A stretch of DNA of 64,000 nt from Desulfopila sp. IMCC35006. GTDB lineage: Bacteria > Desulfobacterota > Desulfobulbia > Desulfobulbales > Desulfocapsaceae. The notes beneath the pieces were generated by a model, which was given only the letters and a program-made list of their open reading frames with translations, did no database searches and was not told the DNA's origin. Positions 45,354 to 54,736 of the stretch are shown here, piece by piece. The number at the start of each line of letters is the position of its first letter. Position 1 is the stretch's first letter. The DNA lies in NCBI RefSeq assembly GCF_005116645.1, contig NZ_SWCM01000005.1, positions 300,944 through 364,943 of the forward strand. Direction: 5' to 3'. Position numbers and translations under genes: made by a program.

Positions 45354-47623
45354 GTGCAGGCTGGCCGGGACTGCAGAACTTTTTTAATCTGGTATCCTAT
45401 TGTATCCAGTCGAATTGGTTTGGTTATATAACCGTCCATGCCCGCAGCCAGACATTTCTCCCGATCATCTTCTATGGCGTGGGCAGTCATTGCAATAATC
45501 GGTATGTGTCTGCCGGTATTTTTTTCGCGCCGGCGGATGGCTCTGGTTGTTTCATGACCATCCATCCCGGGCATCTGGACGTCCATCAGAATCAGATCAA
45601 GGGAGGTGTCCTCCGCAGCTTCCAGGGCCTGGAGGCCGTTTTCGGCCGTTGTCACCTGCCATCCCTCGCGTTCCAGCAGAGTAACGGCGAGGGTCCGGTT
45701 AATATATTCGTCCTCGACCAGCAGGATGTGAAGCGGTTTTCTTCCCGGTTGGTCCTCCGCAGCGGGTACAATGGTCTTTTCTTTGAGACTTTGCTCGGCA
45801 GATTCAGTTCGTCCGGGGGCAAAACGGATGGTAAAATAAAAGGTCGTTCCGATCTCCGGCTTACTGTCGACACAAATCTTCCCGCCCATCATTTCCACGA
45901 GTTCACCGGCGATGACCAGGCCGAGTCCTGTGCCTCGCTGGTTGGCGTTCTGGCTGGTGCTGATTTGACTGAATGCCTTGAAAATATTTTGTATTTTTTC
46001 CTGGGGGATGCCTATGCCGGTATCCCGGATTTGAAAATGAAGATCGATAAAATCCTGCGGTGTACTGTCCTGGCTCCGGTCCCGGCCCTCGTGCAGGACG
46101 GTAAGTCCCACCTTTCCAGCGTTGGTGAACTTTATGCCGTTGCCAACCAGGTTGATCAGTATCTGACTCAGTTTGCCGGCATCGCCGCGCAATATATCCG
46201 GAATGTTTTCATTGCAATCGACGGTCAGGTCTATATTTTTTTTCGAGGCACTTACCGCCAGGATCTCCAGGGCTCCGGCGATGGTCTCCCGCAGGCTGAA
46301 CGGCGCCATGTTCAGCTCGAGCTTTCCGGCTTCTATTTTTGAAAAATCGAGGATGTCGTTGATAAGTTTCAACAGCCTGTCGGCAGAGGAATGTATCATT
46401 TCCATATAGGTACGTTTCTGGCCGGAAATATCCGAATGCAGAACCAGATCCGTCAGGCCGAGAATACCGTTCATCGGCGTGCGTATTTCATGGCTCATGT
46501 TGGCCAGAAAAATGGACTTATTTTTCTCGACCCGCTCCGCCCGTTCCTTGGCTTTCTGCAACTCATCGACACCACGCTTGCGGTTTAAGGCGTCGCCGAT
46601 ATGGCGGGCGACAAAGGCCATGAGTTCTTTATCTTTTTCGGTATAGATGATCTTGCTGTAACTCTGAATCGCCACAACCCCGGAGATATGGCCAACAAAA
46701 AACGGCGCTCCCAGCCAGGAATAGGGCCGGGCTCCGACACATTCGATGCCCTGTTCCGTGCAGATTTGGTCAAAATTTGTCGGGGTGAGCAGCAGTGGCT
46801 GCCGGGTTTTGAGTAAATAGCCGGTGATGGAACATTGCTTCTGGTCGAGTTTCCGTTCCGTGCCCTGAAAATGCGCGTCGATTTCATCGACGAAATAGGG
46901 GAATTTTATATACCTGCCATCCGGATGCTCCTCCACCAGGGCAATAAAAAAGTTGCGGGCGTAGAGTAAACGGCCTACTTTTTGATGAAGTTTTGCATAC
47001 AGGTCATCGATATTTTTAGAATAATGGGCCTGTTCGCTGATTTCGTACAGGACGGTGCGCAGCCGGTCCGAATACTCCAGGGCGTGCATGGACTCCTGCA
47101 GTTGACCGATGGTTGCCATGCTTTTCAGGCGTGATCCGATTACAGCTGCAATTGTTTGCAAGGTGTCGAGAAACTCTGCCGTAATGCTTACCGGATCAGG
47201 ACTGCCAAGATACAGCAGGCCGGAGAGTGCCTGGCCGTCAAGAATGGGGACGAGCAAATGGCTTGTGTTGTTTGTCTCTGTGGCAAAAAGAGATGACTGT
47301 GCCCCGCCGACCAGCTGGACAGCCGCGCCCGATTCTGTCAGTTGCCTGAGGATCGGGTGATTGGCGGCAATGGTTCCCGGAACATTGGTTTGCCCATTTG
47401 TGCTTTGACAAGAGGGTTTTGCGGGAGTGAACCGGCTTGCATGATTTTGCCGGAAATAGATTTCGACAAAAAATGGTCCAAGTTTGGGGAAAATGTTCGA
47501 ATGCAGAAAATCCGACAATTGATCAACAGTATCGCTTGACCGCTGGCCGATAGTGAGTTCTTTGACAAGCTCGACAATGGCGAGCGTTGGAGCAGTGTAA
47601 AGGCTCTTGGTAATATCTTTCAT
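45329..47623 (-). CDS. Hybrid sensor histidine kinase (GAF-GAF-HisKA-HATPase-REC)
   Basis: A 764-residue soluble hybrid kinase. Two GAF-like segments (about 30-175 and 195-350) precede a coiled coil, then HisKA with the phospho-acceptor His in FLANMSHEIRTPMNGILGL, an HATPase domain with N-box NLVGNGIKFTN, G1 IRDTGIGIP and G2 GTGLGLVIAGELVEMMGG, and a C-terminal receiver with HILLVEDEYINR, the Asp in LILMDVQMPGMDGHE and the Lys in GYITKPI. There are no membrane segments, so it should sense a cytoplasmic ligand or redox signal through GAF. No dedicated response regulator is adjacent. Confidence 0.92.
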   Translation of the reverse strand: MKDITKSLYTAPTLAIVELVKELTIGQRSSDTVDQLSDFLHSNIFPKLGPFFVEIYFRQNHASRFTPAKPSCQSTNGQTNVPGTIAANHPILRQLTESGAAVQLVGGAQSSLFATETNNTSHLLVPILDGQALSGLLYLGSPDPVSITAEFLDTLQTIAAVIGSRLKSMATIGQLQESMHALEYSDRLRTVLYEISEQAHYSKNIDDLYAKLHQKVGRLLYARNFFIALVEEHPDGRYIKFPYFVDEIDAHFQGTERKLDQKQCSITGYLLKTRQPLLLTPTNFDQICTEQGIECVGARPYSWLGAPFFVGHISGVVAIQSYSKIIYTEKDKELMAFVARHIGDALNRKRGVDELQKAKERAERVEKNKSIFLANMSHEIRTPMNGILGLTDLVLHSDISGQKRTYMEMIHSSADRLLKLINDILDFSKIEAGKLELNMAPFSLRETIAGALEILAVSASKKNIDLTVDCNENIPDILRGDAGKLSQILINLVGNGIKFTNAGKVGLTVLHEGRDRSQDSTPQDFIDLHFQIRDTGIGIPQEKIQNIFKAFSQISTSQNANQRGTGLGLVIAGELVEMMGGKICVDSKPEIGTTFYFTIRFAPGRTESAEQSLKEKTIVPAAEDQPGRKPLHILLVEDEYINRTLAVTLLEREGWQVTTAENGLQALEAAEDTSLDLILMDVQMPGMDGHETTRAIRRREKNTGRHIPIIAMTAHAIEDDREKCLAAGMDGYITKPIRLDTIGYQIKKVLQSRPACTQAKPQTP

Positions 47624-47949
47624 GGAGGCACAGCATCATCGGTTAGTATTCCTACAAGACCGTCCTTGGATGTTCAGGCAAAACAAGGACTCGTTTTCAT
47701 TTTTCTTGTTATTACAGATAAATCATATCAGAAAATAGTAAAGAGATGAAGGACGTCCCGTCATTTTGCTGGAAATCTTATATTTTTTTAAACATTGGCG
47801 GTCTAACCCATTTAAACCGTTATGAAAATGGGGGACTCGGCAATGAACTTTGCCGCTGCTTGTCCGACGATTCCAAGGGAGGCAGGCCGTCTGCGACAGA
47901 TTGTGCTCCCGTAAAGACAAGCACAATCTCTTCGTTGCCGCGGCGGCAA
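47624..47949. other. Noncoding region between the kinase and FAH genes
   Basis: A 326-bp gap with no supported gene. It holds a 10-bp stem, AGATTGTGCT (47898-47907) with AGCACAATCT (47920-47929), just past the FAH-family stop; this could stabilise or end that transcript although it lacks a T run. Confidence 0.45.
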
Positions 47950-48666
47950 TTATCCTGCTGGTTCCGCTTTTACCGGATTGCTGAGGGTGCCGATTTTTTC
48001 TATCTCCACCTCGACGCTATCCCCGTCGTGTAGGGGGCTTACGCCATTCGGCGTGCCGGTGATAATGATGTCGCCGGCTTCAAGGGTGAAATTTTTGCTG
48101 ATAAACGCGATGATTTCGGGAATTTTAAAGATCATCTGCCGGGTATTGGAGTGCTGCACGACCCGGCCGTTCAGACGACATACTATGTCCAGATTCTGTG
48201 GATCGCCGATATCTTCCGGGGTGACGATCCTCGGGCCGATCGGGCCAAAGGTGTCCAGTGATTTTCCCCGGTACCAGCCCGATTTATCGCCCTTTTGCAG
48301 GTTGCGCTGACTGATGTCGTTGAAGCAGGTAAAGCCGAGGATGTGCTCCATGGCGCTCTCTGGGGAGAGGTTTTTCACCCGGTCTTTGATGATGATCGCC
48401 AGCTCCGCCTCATGATCGGTGCGGCAATCGGCAAAACCGTATTCGGTAAGAAATGCCGGCAGGATGATTGCCTCTCCGGGACCGATCAGCACGTTCGGTG
48501 TTTTCGGAAAGAGTACCGGTTCGGTGGGGATCTCGCCGGCCAGGTTACTTTTATCAACCGACTGGCTTTCTTTAATATGTTCCAGATAGTTCAACCCCAG
48601 AGCGACAATTTTACTTGGGTTGACCAGATAGTTGCCGCCGCTTGACATGGGCAGGGTTATTTTCAT
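47950..48666 (-). CDS. Fumarylacetoacetate hydrolase (FAH) family protein
   Basis: A 238-residue FAH-fold protein from ATG 48666, with AAGGAG upstream. Motifs: VALGLNYLEHIKES, PNVLIGPGEAI, the metal site DHEAELAIIIKDR, GFTCFNDISQRNLQ, KSLDTFGPIGPRIV and GDIITTGTPNGVSPLHDGD-like sequence near the end. The family contains acylpyruvases, oxaloacetate decarboxylases and hydratases acting on 2-oxo or 2-hydroxy acids with Mg2+. A role in aromatic degradation cannot be assumed. It follows thiC on the same strand at 132 bases and may share its transcript. Confidence 0.85.
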   Translation of the reverse strand: MKITLPMSSGGNYLVNPSKIVALGLNYLEHIKESQSVDKSNLAGEIPTEPVLFPKTPNVLIGPGEAIILPAFLTEYGFADCRTDHEAELAIIIKDRVKNLSPESAMEHILGFTCFNDISQRNLQKGDKSGWYRGKSLDTFGPIGPRIVTPEDIGDPQNLDIVCRLNGRVVQHSNTRQMIFKIPEIIAFISKNFTLEAGDIIITGTPNGVSPLHDGDSVEVEIEKIGTLSNPVKAEPAG

Positions 48667-48798
48667 CGGAATCTCCTTGATGGCTTGTTGTTTTGTGCAA
48701 GAGTTCTGGACGTCAGCTGTTCGCCCAAAATTGGTTGCCGGGAAGCGCAAAACGAAAGGTACCATATTTCCCGGCAACAAATCATCCTCCTTATTCGG

Positions 48799-50112
48799 CT
48801 ATGGAGTACTGGTTTTTTTACGGCCATCCATGATCTTGTAGGCGCAAAATTCACCACACATGGTACATGCGCCGTGCGTGTCTGCAACCTCAGCGGTTGC
48901 GCCGCGCCGTGCACGCGCCAGGGGCGGATCCAGGGCGAGTGCATATTGCTTCTCCCAATCCAGGGCCTGGCGTGCTTTGGAGATGGCGATATCCCGTTCG
49001 ATCGCCCCGGGGATGCCTTTTACGATATCAGCGGCATGACCTGCCAGCCGCGTGGCCATTACGCCATCATGAACGTCCTGGGAGGTGGGGAGACAGAGGT
49101 GTTCACTGGGCGTGACATAGCAGAGAAAATCGGCACCGGCGCTCGCCGCGACGGCACCACCGATGGCGCTGGTAATGTGGTCGTAACCCGGGGCAATATC
49201 GGTCACCAGCGGGCCAAGCACATAAAAGGGTGCTCCGTGACAAATGCGTTTCTGGAGCTTTATATTCGCCTCGATCTGGTTAAGCGGCACATGACCTGGG
49301 CCTTCGATCATCACCTGAATCCCCTGATCCCAGGCTCTCTGCGTGAGCTCGCCCAGAAGAAGCAGCTCGTGGATCTGCGCTCTGTCCGTGGCATCGGCTA
49401 TGCAGCCAGGGCGAAAACCGTCGCCCAGGGAGAGGGTTGCATCATAGGGTTTTACCAGTTCCAGCAGGCGGTCATAATATTCGTAGAGTGGGTTTTCCGC
49501 CCCGTTATGCGCCATCCAGGCGCAGGTGAAGGAGCCGCCGCGGGATACAACATCGAGCAGCCGACCCTCCCGGTCCATAAACTCAAGGGTCCGCCGGGTT
49601 ACCCCGCAATGGACAGTAATAAAATCAACCCCGTCATCGAGGTGTTTTTTTATGCCGGCAAAGATGTCGTCGACGGTCATATCGACAATGGCTTTGCCTT
49701 TTTTCATTACGGTGTCGCAGGCGGCCTGGTAGAGTGGAACGGAACCGATGCAGATATCTGTTTCGGCGATTATGGCTGCGCGAATTTCGTCAATCGGTCC
49801 CCCGGTGGAGAGGTCCATAAGAGCGTCGGCGCCGGCACTCACAGCGACCCGGGCCTTTTCCAACTCGTTATCGATACTGGTGTCGTCTTTGCTCGTGCCG
49901 ATATTGGCATTGACCCGGGTTCTTATTCCCGCACCTACCGCCAGCGGTTTGCCGTTGAGGTGGACATTGTTATGACAGATAATGGCTGTGCCCCTGGCAA
50001 TATTGTCCCGCAGGGTTTCAGGGGCGATGGCGGCTTCCCTCGCCGCTTCCTGCATAGTCTCGGTGATCTTCCCTTCCCGGGCGTATTCCATCTGGGTTTT
50101 CATTGTCGGCAA
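48799..50112 (-). CDS. thiC: Phosphomethylpyrimidine synthase
   Basis: ThiC rearranges aminoimidazole ribotide into the hydroxymethylpyrimidine phosphate of thiamine using radical SAM chemistry. The 437-residue protein is the short form found in anaerobes. The C-terminal cluster motif CTMCGEFC (Cx2Cx4C type) is present, as are the barrel blocks SVPLYQAACDTVM, DFITVHCGVTRRTLEF, SLGDGFRPGCIADATD and EGPGHVPLNQIEANI. A TPP riboswitch lies upstream, so expression is controlled by the end product. Its product TPP is the cofactor of KorB and IorA encoded in this window. Confidence 0.96.
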   Translation of the reverse strand: MPTMKTQMEYAREGKITETMQEAAREAAIAPETLRDNIARGTAIICHNNVHLNGKPLAVGAGIRTRVNANIGTSKDDTSIDNELEKARVAVSAGADALMDLSTGGPIDEIRAAIIAETDICIGSVPLYQAACDTVMKKGKAIVDMTVDDIFAGIKKHLDDGVDFITVHCGVTRRTLEFMDREGRLLDVVSRGGSFTCAWMAHNGAENPLYEYYDRLLELVKPYDATLSLGDGFRPGCIADATDRAQIHELLLLGELTQRAWDQGIQVMIEGPGHVPLNQIEANIKLQKRICHGAPFYVLGPLVTDIAPGYDHITSAIGGAVAASAGADFLCYVTPSEHLCLPTSQDVHDGVMATRLAGHAADIVKGIPGAIERDIAISKARQALDWEKQYALALDPPLARARRGATAEVADTHGACTMCGEFCAYKIMDGRKKTSTP

Positions 50113-50194
50113 TTCCTCTTGTTTTGACGAAAAAAAAAGATCGCAGGAAGCGGTCTTTCAAGAGGAGCAGGCTGGCAGGCGCTCAATTGGTCCG

Positions 50195-50280
50195 TTCCCT
50201 ACGCCGGTATCAACCGGATCAGGTTCAAAGGGTCACTCCGCTGTCGCGGAATTCTCAGTCCGTAGACTCCCCCAGGCTTT
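50195..50280 (-). promoter_or_regulatory. TPP riboswitch (THI element) upstream of thiC
   Basis: On the minus strand the conserved THI elements appear in order: GGGGGAGTC, CTGAGAA, a variable stem, then ACCCTTTGAACCTGATC, CGGTTGATACCGG and CGTAGGGAA. The thiC start is about 85 bases downstream, room for an expression platform that occludes the ribosome site or terminates transcription. Confidence 0.95.
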
Positions 50281-50636
50281 TATGCAAATATGTTTGGTGA
50301 TTGCCACTCAACCCAAGCTGTATGGGCTAAGAGATGCCCTTTGCACGGGACGCCATAAACCCATCCCTGGGGGCTTGACCGCAGCCATCCAGGCTGCGGA
50401 ACACCCGTGCAAAGGGCATCTCATAGCCCTCTGGATTTTCTAAGCTGAACTTTAGTGGTAATCACGTTCTGCTGTGAAAATTACCCTGTCCGGGCAGGGC
50501 CGTCAAGCGTTTCCGCCCGCGCTCAACCGGAAGAGCTTGCGTCGTGTTTTCGGGATGCATACATAATTCCTTAAGCGATTCATTGTGAAAGAGCAGGTTG
50601 TGTGTATGACATCCAACACCAAAAGAGGAGTTTATT
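50281..50636. other. Noncoding region between thiC leader and the thioredoxin-fold gene
   Basis: About 355 bp without a gene. Most of it is taken up by the long palindrome at 50324-50429. The remainder should hold the thiC promoter (minus) and the promoter of the plus-strand gene; neither could be fixed. Confidence 0.5.
50324..50429. repeat. Long palindromic element with nested hairpins
   Basis: Outer arms 50324-50349 and 50404-50429 are complementary over 26 positions with one mismatch; the central 19 bp (GAGATGCCCTTTGCACGGG) are perfect. Inside lies CCGCAGCC-atcca-GGCTGCGG. The size (106 bp), nesting and intergenic position fit a REP/MITE-like element or a structured RNA. Confidence 0.75.
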
Positions 50637-51221
50637 ATGGTACTGACACCTTCCACTATGCAGGAACTGGGGATGAAAGCCCCGGATTTTACCCTTCCCG
50701 ATCCCCAGGGAAAATCGTATGCACTTGCCGATGTGTCAATTGACCGGGGATTGCTGGTCATCTTCATGTGCAATCACTGCCCATACGTCATCCATATTCG
50801 CCCGAAACTGGTAGAGAACATTCGAGCCTACCAGAAGCAGGGAATTACCGTCGTCGCCATCAACAGCAACGATTTCAGTGCCTATCCCGATGATAATCCG
50901 AAAAATATGCAGCTTGACTCCCAAAAATACGGCTACACTTTCCCCTATCTGGTCGATGAACAGCAGCAGGCGGCAAAAACCTACGGAGCGGCCTGTACAC
51001 CGGACTTTTTCCTCTTTGATGCGCAGCAAAAGCTGGTGTATCGGGGACAGTTTGACAGTGCGAGGCCGGGAAACAACGAACCGATCACCGGGAAAGACCT
51101 TTCTGCCGCCGTTGACCAGTTGATCGCCGGCGGCCCGGTGACGGTGGACCAGCGGCCCAGCATGGGGTGTAATATAAAATGGAAACCGGGCAATGAGCCG
51201 GTTTATTTCAAACCAAAGTAA
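50637..51221 (+). CDS. Thioredoxin-fold peroxiredoxin/TlpA-like protein
   Basis: A 194-residue cytoplasmic protein of the AhpC/TSA-Redoxin family. MKAPDFTLPDPQGKSYALADV is the usual opening. The active-site stretch is FMCNHCPYVIHI, a CxxC at the end of the first strand, and CTPDFFLFDAQQKLVYRGQFDSARPGN is the cis-Pro region. The family is widespread but of uncertain substrate; a thiol reductase or peroxidase role is likely. No signal peptide is present. Confidence 0.85.
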   Translation: MVLTPSTMQELGMKAPDFTLPDPQGKSYALADVSIDRGLLVIFMCNHCPYVIHIRPKLVENIRAYQKQGITVVAINSNDFSAYPDDNPKNMQLDSQKYGYTFPYLVDEQQQAAKTYGAACTPDFFLFDAQQKLVYRGQFDSARPGNNEPITGKDLSAAVDQLIAGGPVTVDQRPSMGCNIKWKPGNEPVYFKPK

Positions 51222-51350
51222 GATCGCGGCGGAAAACCGGAAATCGGCAAAGAGCCCCGTATGCAAGCGGCTTGAAACAATCGATCGCTTCCGGTATGCT
51301 GCGTGAAATCGTCGCCAACCGCACCTTCACCCACCAGGGGATCAATTGCA

Positions 51351-51725
51351 ATGGATCATAAAACGGCCGGCAGCCTTCATGTACGAACCAAGACCTGGAT
51401 CGAAAATGACCGTCAGGAACTTCTTTTCGGTAAAGGAAAAACCGAGATCCTCGAGCTTATCGAGCAGGAAGGATCCATTGCCAAGGCGGCGGAAAAAATG
51501 GGCATGAACTACAAAAAAGCCTGGACCCATGTCAAAATCCTCCGCGAAAACATTGCTGATGAACTGGTTGTCGCACAAAAAGGAGGAGGGGAGACGGGCG
51601 GCACGGTTCTGACTCCAAAGGCAGGTGATCTGATACAAAAATATCGCCGACTGCAGCAAGAGATAGAAAACTTTGCCAATAAACGATTCAGGGAGCTGTT
51701 TTATCCAGAAGAGCACTCCGGTTAA
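51351..51725 (+). CDS. ModE-type molybdate-linked winged-helix regulator (DNA-binding domain only)
   Basis: A 124-residue protein from ATG 51351. It matches the N-terminal winged helix of ModE: LLFGKGKTEILELIEQEGSIAKAAEKMGMNYKKAWTHVKILRENI, followed by the wing (VVAQKGGGETGGTVLTPKAGDLIQKYRRLQQEI). The molybdate-binding TOBE domains of full ModE are missing, so the protein may respond through another route or bind constitutively. It lies just upstream of the molybdenum/tungsten formate dehydrogenase, its probable target. Confidence 0.85.
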   Translation: MDHKTAGSLHVRTKTWIENDRQELLFGKGKTEILELIEQEGSIAKAAEKMGMNYKKAWTHVKILRENIADELVVAQKGGGETGGTVLTPKAGDLIQKYRRLQQEIENFANKRFRELFYPEEHSG

Positions 51726-51792
51726 TCGAATGAACCGCCCAACGCAGAATATCCCTTCCTGCCGACGCATAACTGCCTCTGTCTTCACATAA

Positions 51793-51823
51793 AAACAAAT
51801 ATGCAATATTTGCATATTTGTTT
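51793..51823. promoter_or_regulatory. Perfect inverted repeat upstream of fdhA (operator or terminator)
   Basis: AAACAAATATGCA (51793-51805) and TGCATATTTGTTT (51811-51823) are perfectly complementary with a 5-base spacer. It lies 67 bases after the ModE-like stop and 118 bases before fdhA. It could terminate the regulator transcript or act as the binding site of that regulator; the AT-rich symmetry favours an operator. Confidence 0.6.
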
Positions 51824-51941
51824 CTCCTCTGGTATATTCCCCCTCGATATTTCATTGTACGGAGTCTGCGTGATAAAGTGACGACGCAGATTCCGGTGAT
51901 ATGTGCTCAACTACCTTCACTATAATCTGGAGATCACTCTC

Positions 51942-54650
51942 ATGACGCAGATGTTGACGATGACGATCAATGGCAATGCGGTCGATTTTGTTCCGGGAAA
52001 GACGGTCCTTGAGGTGTGTCAGGACCAGGGCATTCCCATTCCGACCATGTGCCATGATGCACGACTGAAACCCTATGGGGGCTGCCGACTCTGTCTGGTC
52101 GAGGTAAAAGGCGCCCCCAAACCTCTTACCTCCTGCACCACCCCGGCGGCAAGCGGCATGGTGGTCACCACCGAAAGCCCTCGTCTTACCAGGCTGCGCA
52201 AGACGATCATCGAACTGCTCCTGTCCAACCATCCCAATGACTGCATGTGTTGTGAAGCAGCGGGCAACTGCACTCTCCAGGAAATGGCCTATCAGTATAA
52301 TGCCGATATGAAAAAATACCCCGGGGAACAGTGGGCACTGCCCATCCGGGAAGATAATCCCTTTATCACTTTTGAAGCAAACAAATGTATTGTCTGCGGC
52401 CGCTGCACGCGGATCTGCAATGAGGTGGTGATGGCCGGGACCATCGATATGACCGGACGCGGCTTCAATGCCATCCCCGACACCGCTTTTTCCAGGCCCC
52501 GGAGCCTGCAAAACTGTGAATTCTGCGGCCAGTGTGTCTCTGCCTGTCCCACCGGTGCCTTGACGGATCGAAAGAGCAGGGGGTTGGGCCGGTCCTCGGA
52601 AGTGACCAGGGTCAAAACCACCTGCTCGTATTGTGGCACCGGCTGCAATTTTTTCCTGAAAGTCCGGGACGACAGGGTGATCGGGGTCGAGTCCGATTAC
52701 GATGCACCGGTCAATAAGGGCAATCTCTGTATTAAAGGGCGGTACGGGTACGACTTTATTCATCACAAGGATCGGATTACCACCCCGCTGATCAGGGAAG
52801 GGGACGGCTATCGGGAGGCATCCTGGGATGAGGCCCTTGAGCTGTGCGCCACGAAATTCAAGCAGCTCATCAAGGATTACGGCGCGGACACGGTCGGCGG
52901 TTTTTCTTCGTCAAGATGTACCAATGAGGAAAATTATCTCCTGGCCAAATGGGTCCGGACCGCGGTCGGCTCGAACAACGTCGATAACTGCGCTCGGGTC
53001 TGACACGCTCCTACCGTGGCCGGTCTGGCCACAAGCCTTGGTGCAGGTGCTGCAACCAATTCTCTCGCCCAGATGCCTGGGATGGATGTCCTGTTTTTGT
53101 TCGGCTCCAACCCGACGGAGGCCCACCCTATTGTCTCGCTGTATCTGAAAGAGGCAATAAGCAACGGGGCCAAGCTGATCGTCAGCGATCCGCGGAAGAC
53201 CTGGATGGCGGAGCGAGCCGATGTCTGGATGAATTTAAAACCGGGCAGCAATATCGCCCTGTTAAACGGCCTGATCAATGTCATTATTGAAAATGGCTGG
53301 GAAAATAAAGAGTTTATTGCCAAGAGGACAGAGGATTTCGATGAGTTGAAGGCCAAAGTGGCCGAATATGACCTCGATCGGGTGGAAAAGCTGACCGGGG
53401 TTGCCCGGGAGAAAATCATCGAAGCCGCCAGGACCTATGCCCATGCCGACAAGGCGATGATCGTCTATGGCCTGGGGGTGACCGAGCATCGGACCGGGAC
53501 CGAAAACGCCATGGCTATCGCCAATCTGGCCCTGGTCTGCGGGCAGATAGGGCGTCCGTCCACCGGTATTATGGCGCTCAGGGGACAAAACAACGTCCAG
53601 GGCGCCTCCGATCTTGGTCCTCTGCCCGCCACCCTGCCGGGCTACCAGTCGGTTACTGATGAGAAGGTTCGCGATAAGTTTGAAAAAGCCTGGGGCAGGA
53701 AGATCAAAAAAGAGCCGGGACTGAAGTCGGTTGAGATGCTCGATGAATGCGTGCGGGGTAAGTTCAAAGGCATTTTCATCCTCGGCGAGGACCCGGCCCA
53801 GACCGATCCGGATCTGACCCATGTGCGCAAAGCCCTCGAATCGGTTGAGTTTTTAGTGGTTCAGGATATCTTCCATACCGAGACAACCCGCTTTGCCGAT
53901 GTTATTTTGCCGGGGGCAAGTTTTGCCGAGAAGGACGGCACCTTCACCAACGGCGAAAGACGGATCCAGCGGGTGCGAAAAGCGATCCCGCCGCTTGCCG
54001 GTATGGCCGAATGGGAGGTTCTCTGCAAGCTCTCGACCCTGATGGGCTATCCTCTGTCCTATGCCGATCCTGCGGCAATCATGGACGAGATCGCCTCGCT
54101 GGTGCCGATTTACGGTGGTATCAGCTATGACCGGCTGGAAAAGCGCGGCATTCAGTGGCCCTGTCCGACTAAAGATCATCCGGGGACAACCACGCTGTAC
54201 ACCGATCTCTTTGCCCGGGCCAATGGACTGGCTGCCTTTATGGCCCTGGATCATATTGGCTCTGGCGAGGTGGCGGATGAACAATACCCGCTGGTGCTTA
54301 TAACCGGTCGAATCCGTGAGCATTACAACAACGGCTCGATGACCAGAAGGTCCCATGGCATTGCCCAGATCGTCCCGGCGGAGCGGGTGGAGATAAGTCC
54401 TCAGGATGCCGAAGCGCTCGGTATACAAGACAGGAACTGGGTGACGGTATCGTCTCGAAGAGGCGCGGTGAAGGTTCGGGCGAAAGTCACCAACCGTTCC
54501 CAGCAGGGGAATGTCTTTATGACCTTCCATCATGAGGACGCCCTGACCAATGTTCTCACTTCCGGCTTCCGGGATCCAATTTCGGGGACGCCGGAGTATA
54601 AATCCTGCGCCGTTCGTATCGACAAGGTTGTGGAGGCGGCAACAGCCTGA
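51942..54650 (+). CDS. fdhA: Selenocysteine-containing formate dehydrogenase alpha subunit (in-frame UGA at 53001-53003)
   Basis: One 902-residue protein read through a TGA at codon 354. An N-terminal [2Fe-2S] domain (Cys37, 48, 51, 65), a His-Cys3 site (HPNDCMCCEAAGNC) and two ferredoxin clusters (CIVCGRCTRIC; CEFCGQCVSAC) precede the molybdopterin oxidoreductase part, which starts with CSYCGTGCNF. The TGA falls in DNCARV-U-HAPTVAGL, exactly where the metal-ligating Cys or Sec lies in FdhF/FdhA, and the frame continues at once with homologous sequence. The NuoG-like N-terminus marks a soluble NAD- or ferredoxin-linked type. No beta or gamma subunit is adjacent. It oxidises formate or reduces CO2. 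Confidence 0.95.
53004..53040 (+). promoter_or_regulatory. SECIS element for selenocysteine insertion
   Basis: Immediately after the UGA, GTGGCC (53016-53021) pairs with GGCCAC (53027-53032) around the apical loop GGTCT (53022-53026). GGUCU starts after 18 nt, the same loop and spacing as in E. coli fdhF mRNA, where SelB binds. Confidence 0.9.
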
Positions 54651-54664
54651 GAGTTATTTTAAAA

Positions 54665-54711
54665 AAGGCCTTGATGGGTGAGCCGCATCAAGGCCTTACT
54701 GTTTTTCCAGC
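54665..54711. terminator. Terminator between fdhA and trpR
   Basis: AAGGCCTTGATG (54665-54676) pairs perfectly with CATCAAGGCCTT (54686-54697), followed by ACTGTTTTT. The stem is preceded by an A run, so it can serve both converging genes. Confidence 0.9.
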
Positions 54712-54736
54712 CATGAGAATCCTTACCGGCAAGGGG

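Noticed and set aside
48685..50127. A 480-codon plus-strand open frame opposite thiC
   Set aside because: It is the reverse shadow of thiC. The thiC protein on the minus strand has its cluster motif, barrel blocks and riboswitch, while the plus-strand translation shows no domain.
53001..53003. TGA stop splitting the formate dehydrogenase, suggesting a pseudogene or two genes
   Set aside because: The frame continues with homologous sequence on both sides, the codon is at the Sec/Cys ligand position, and a SECIS hairpin with GGTCT follows at the correct distance.
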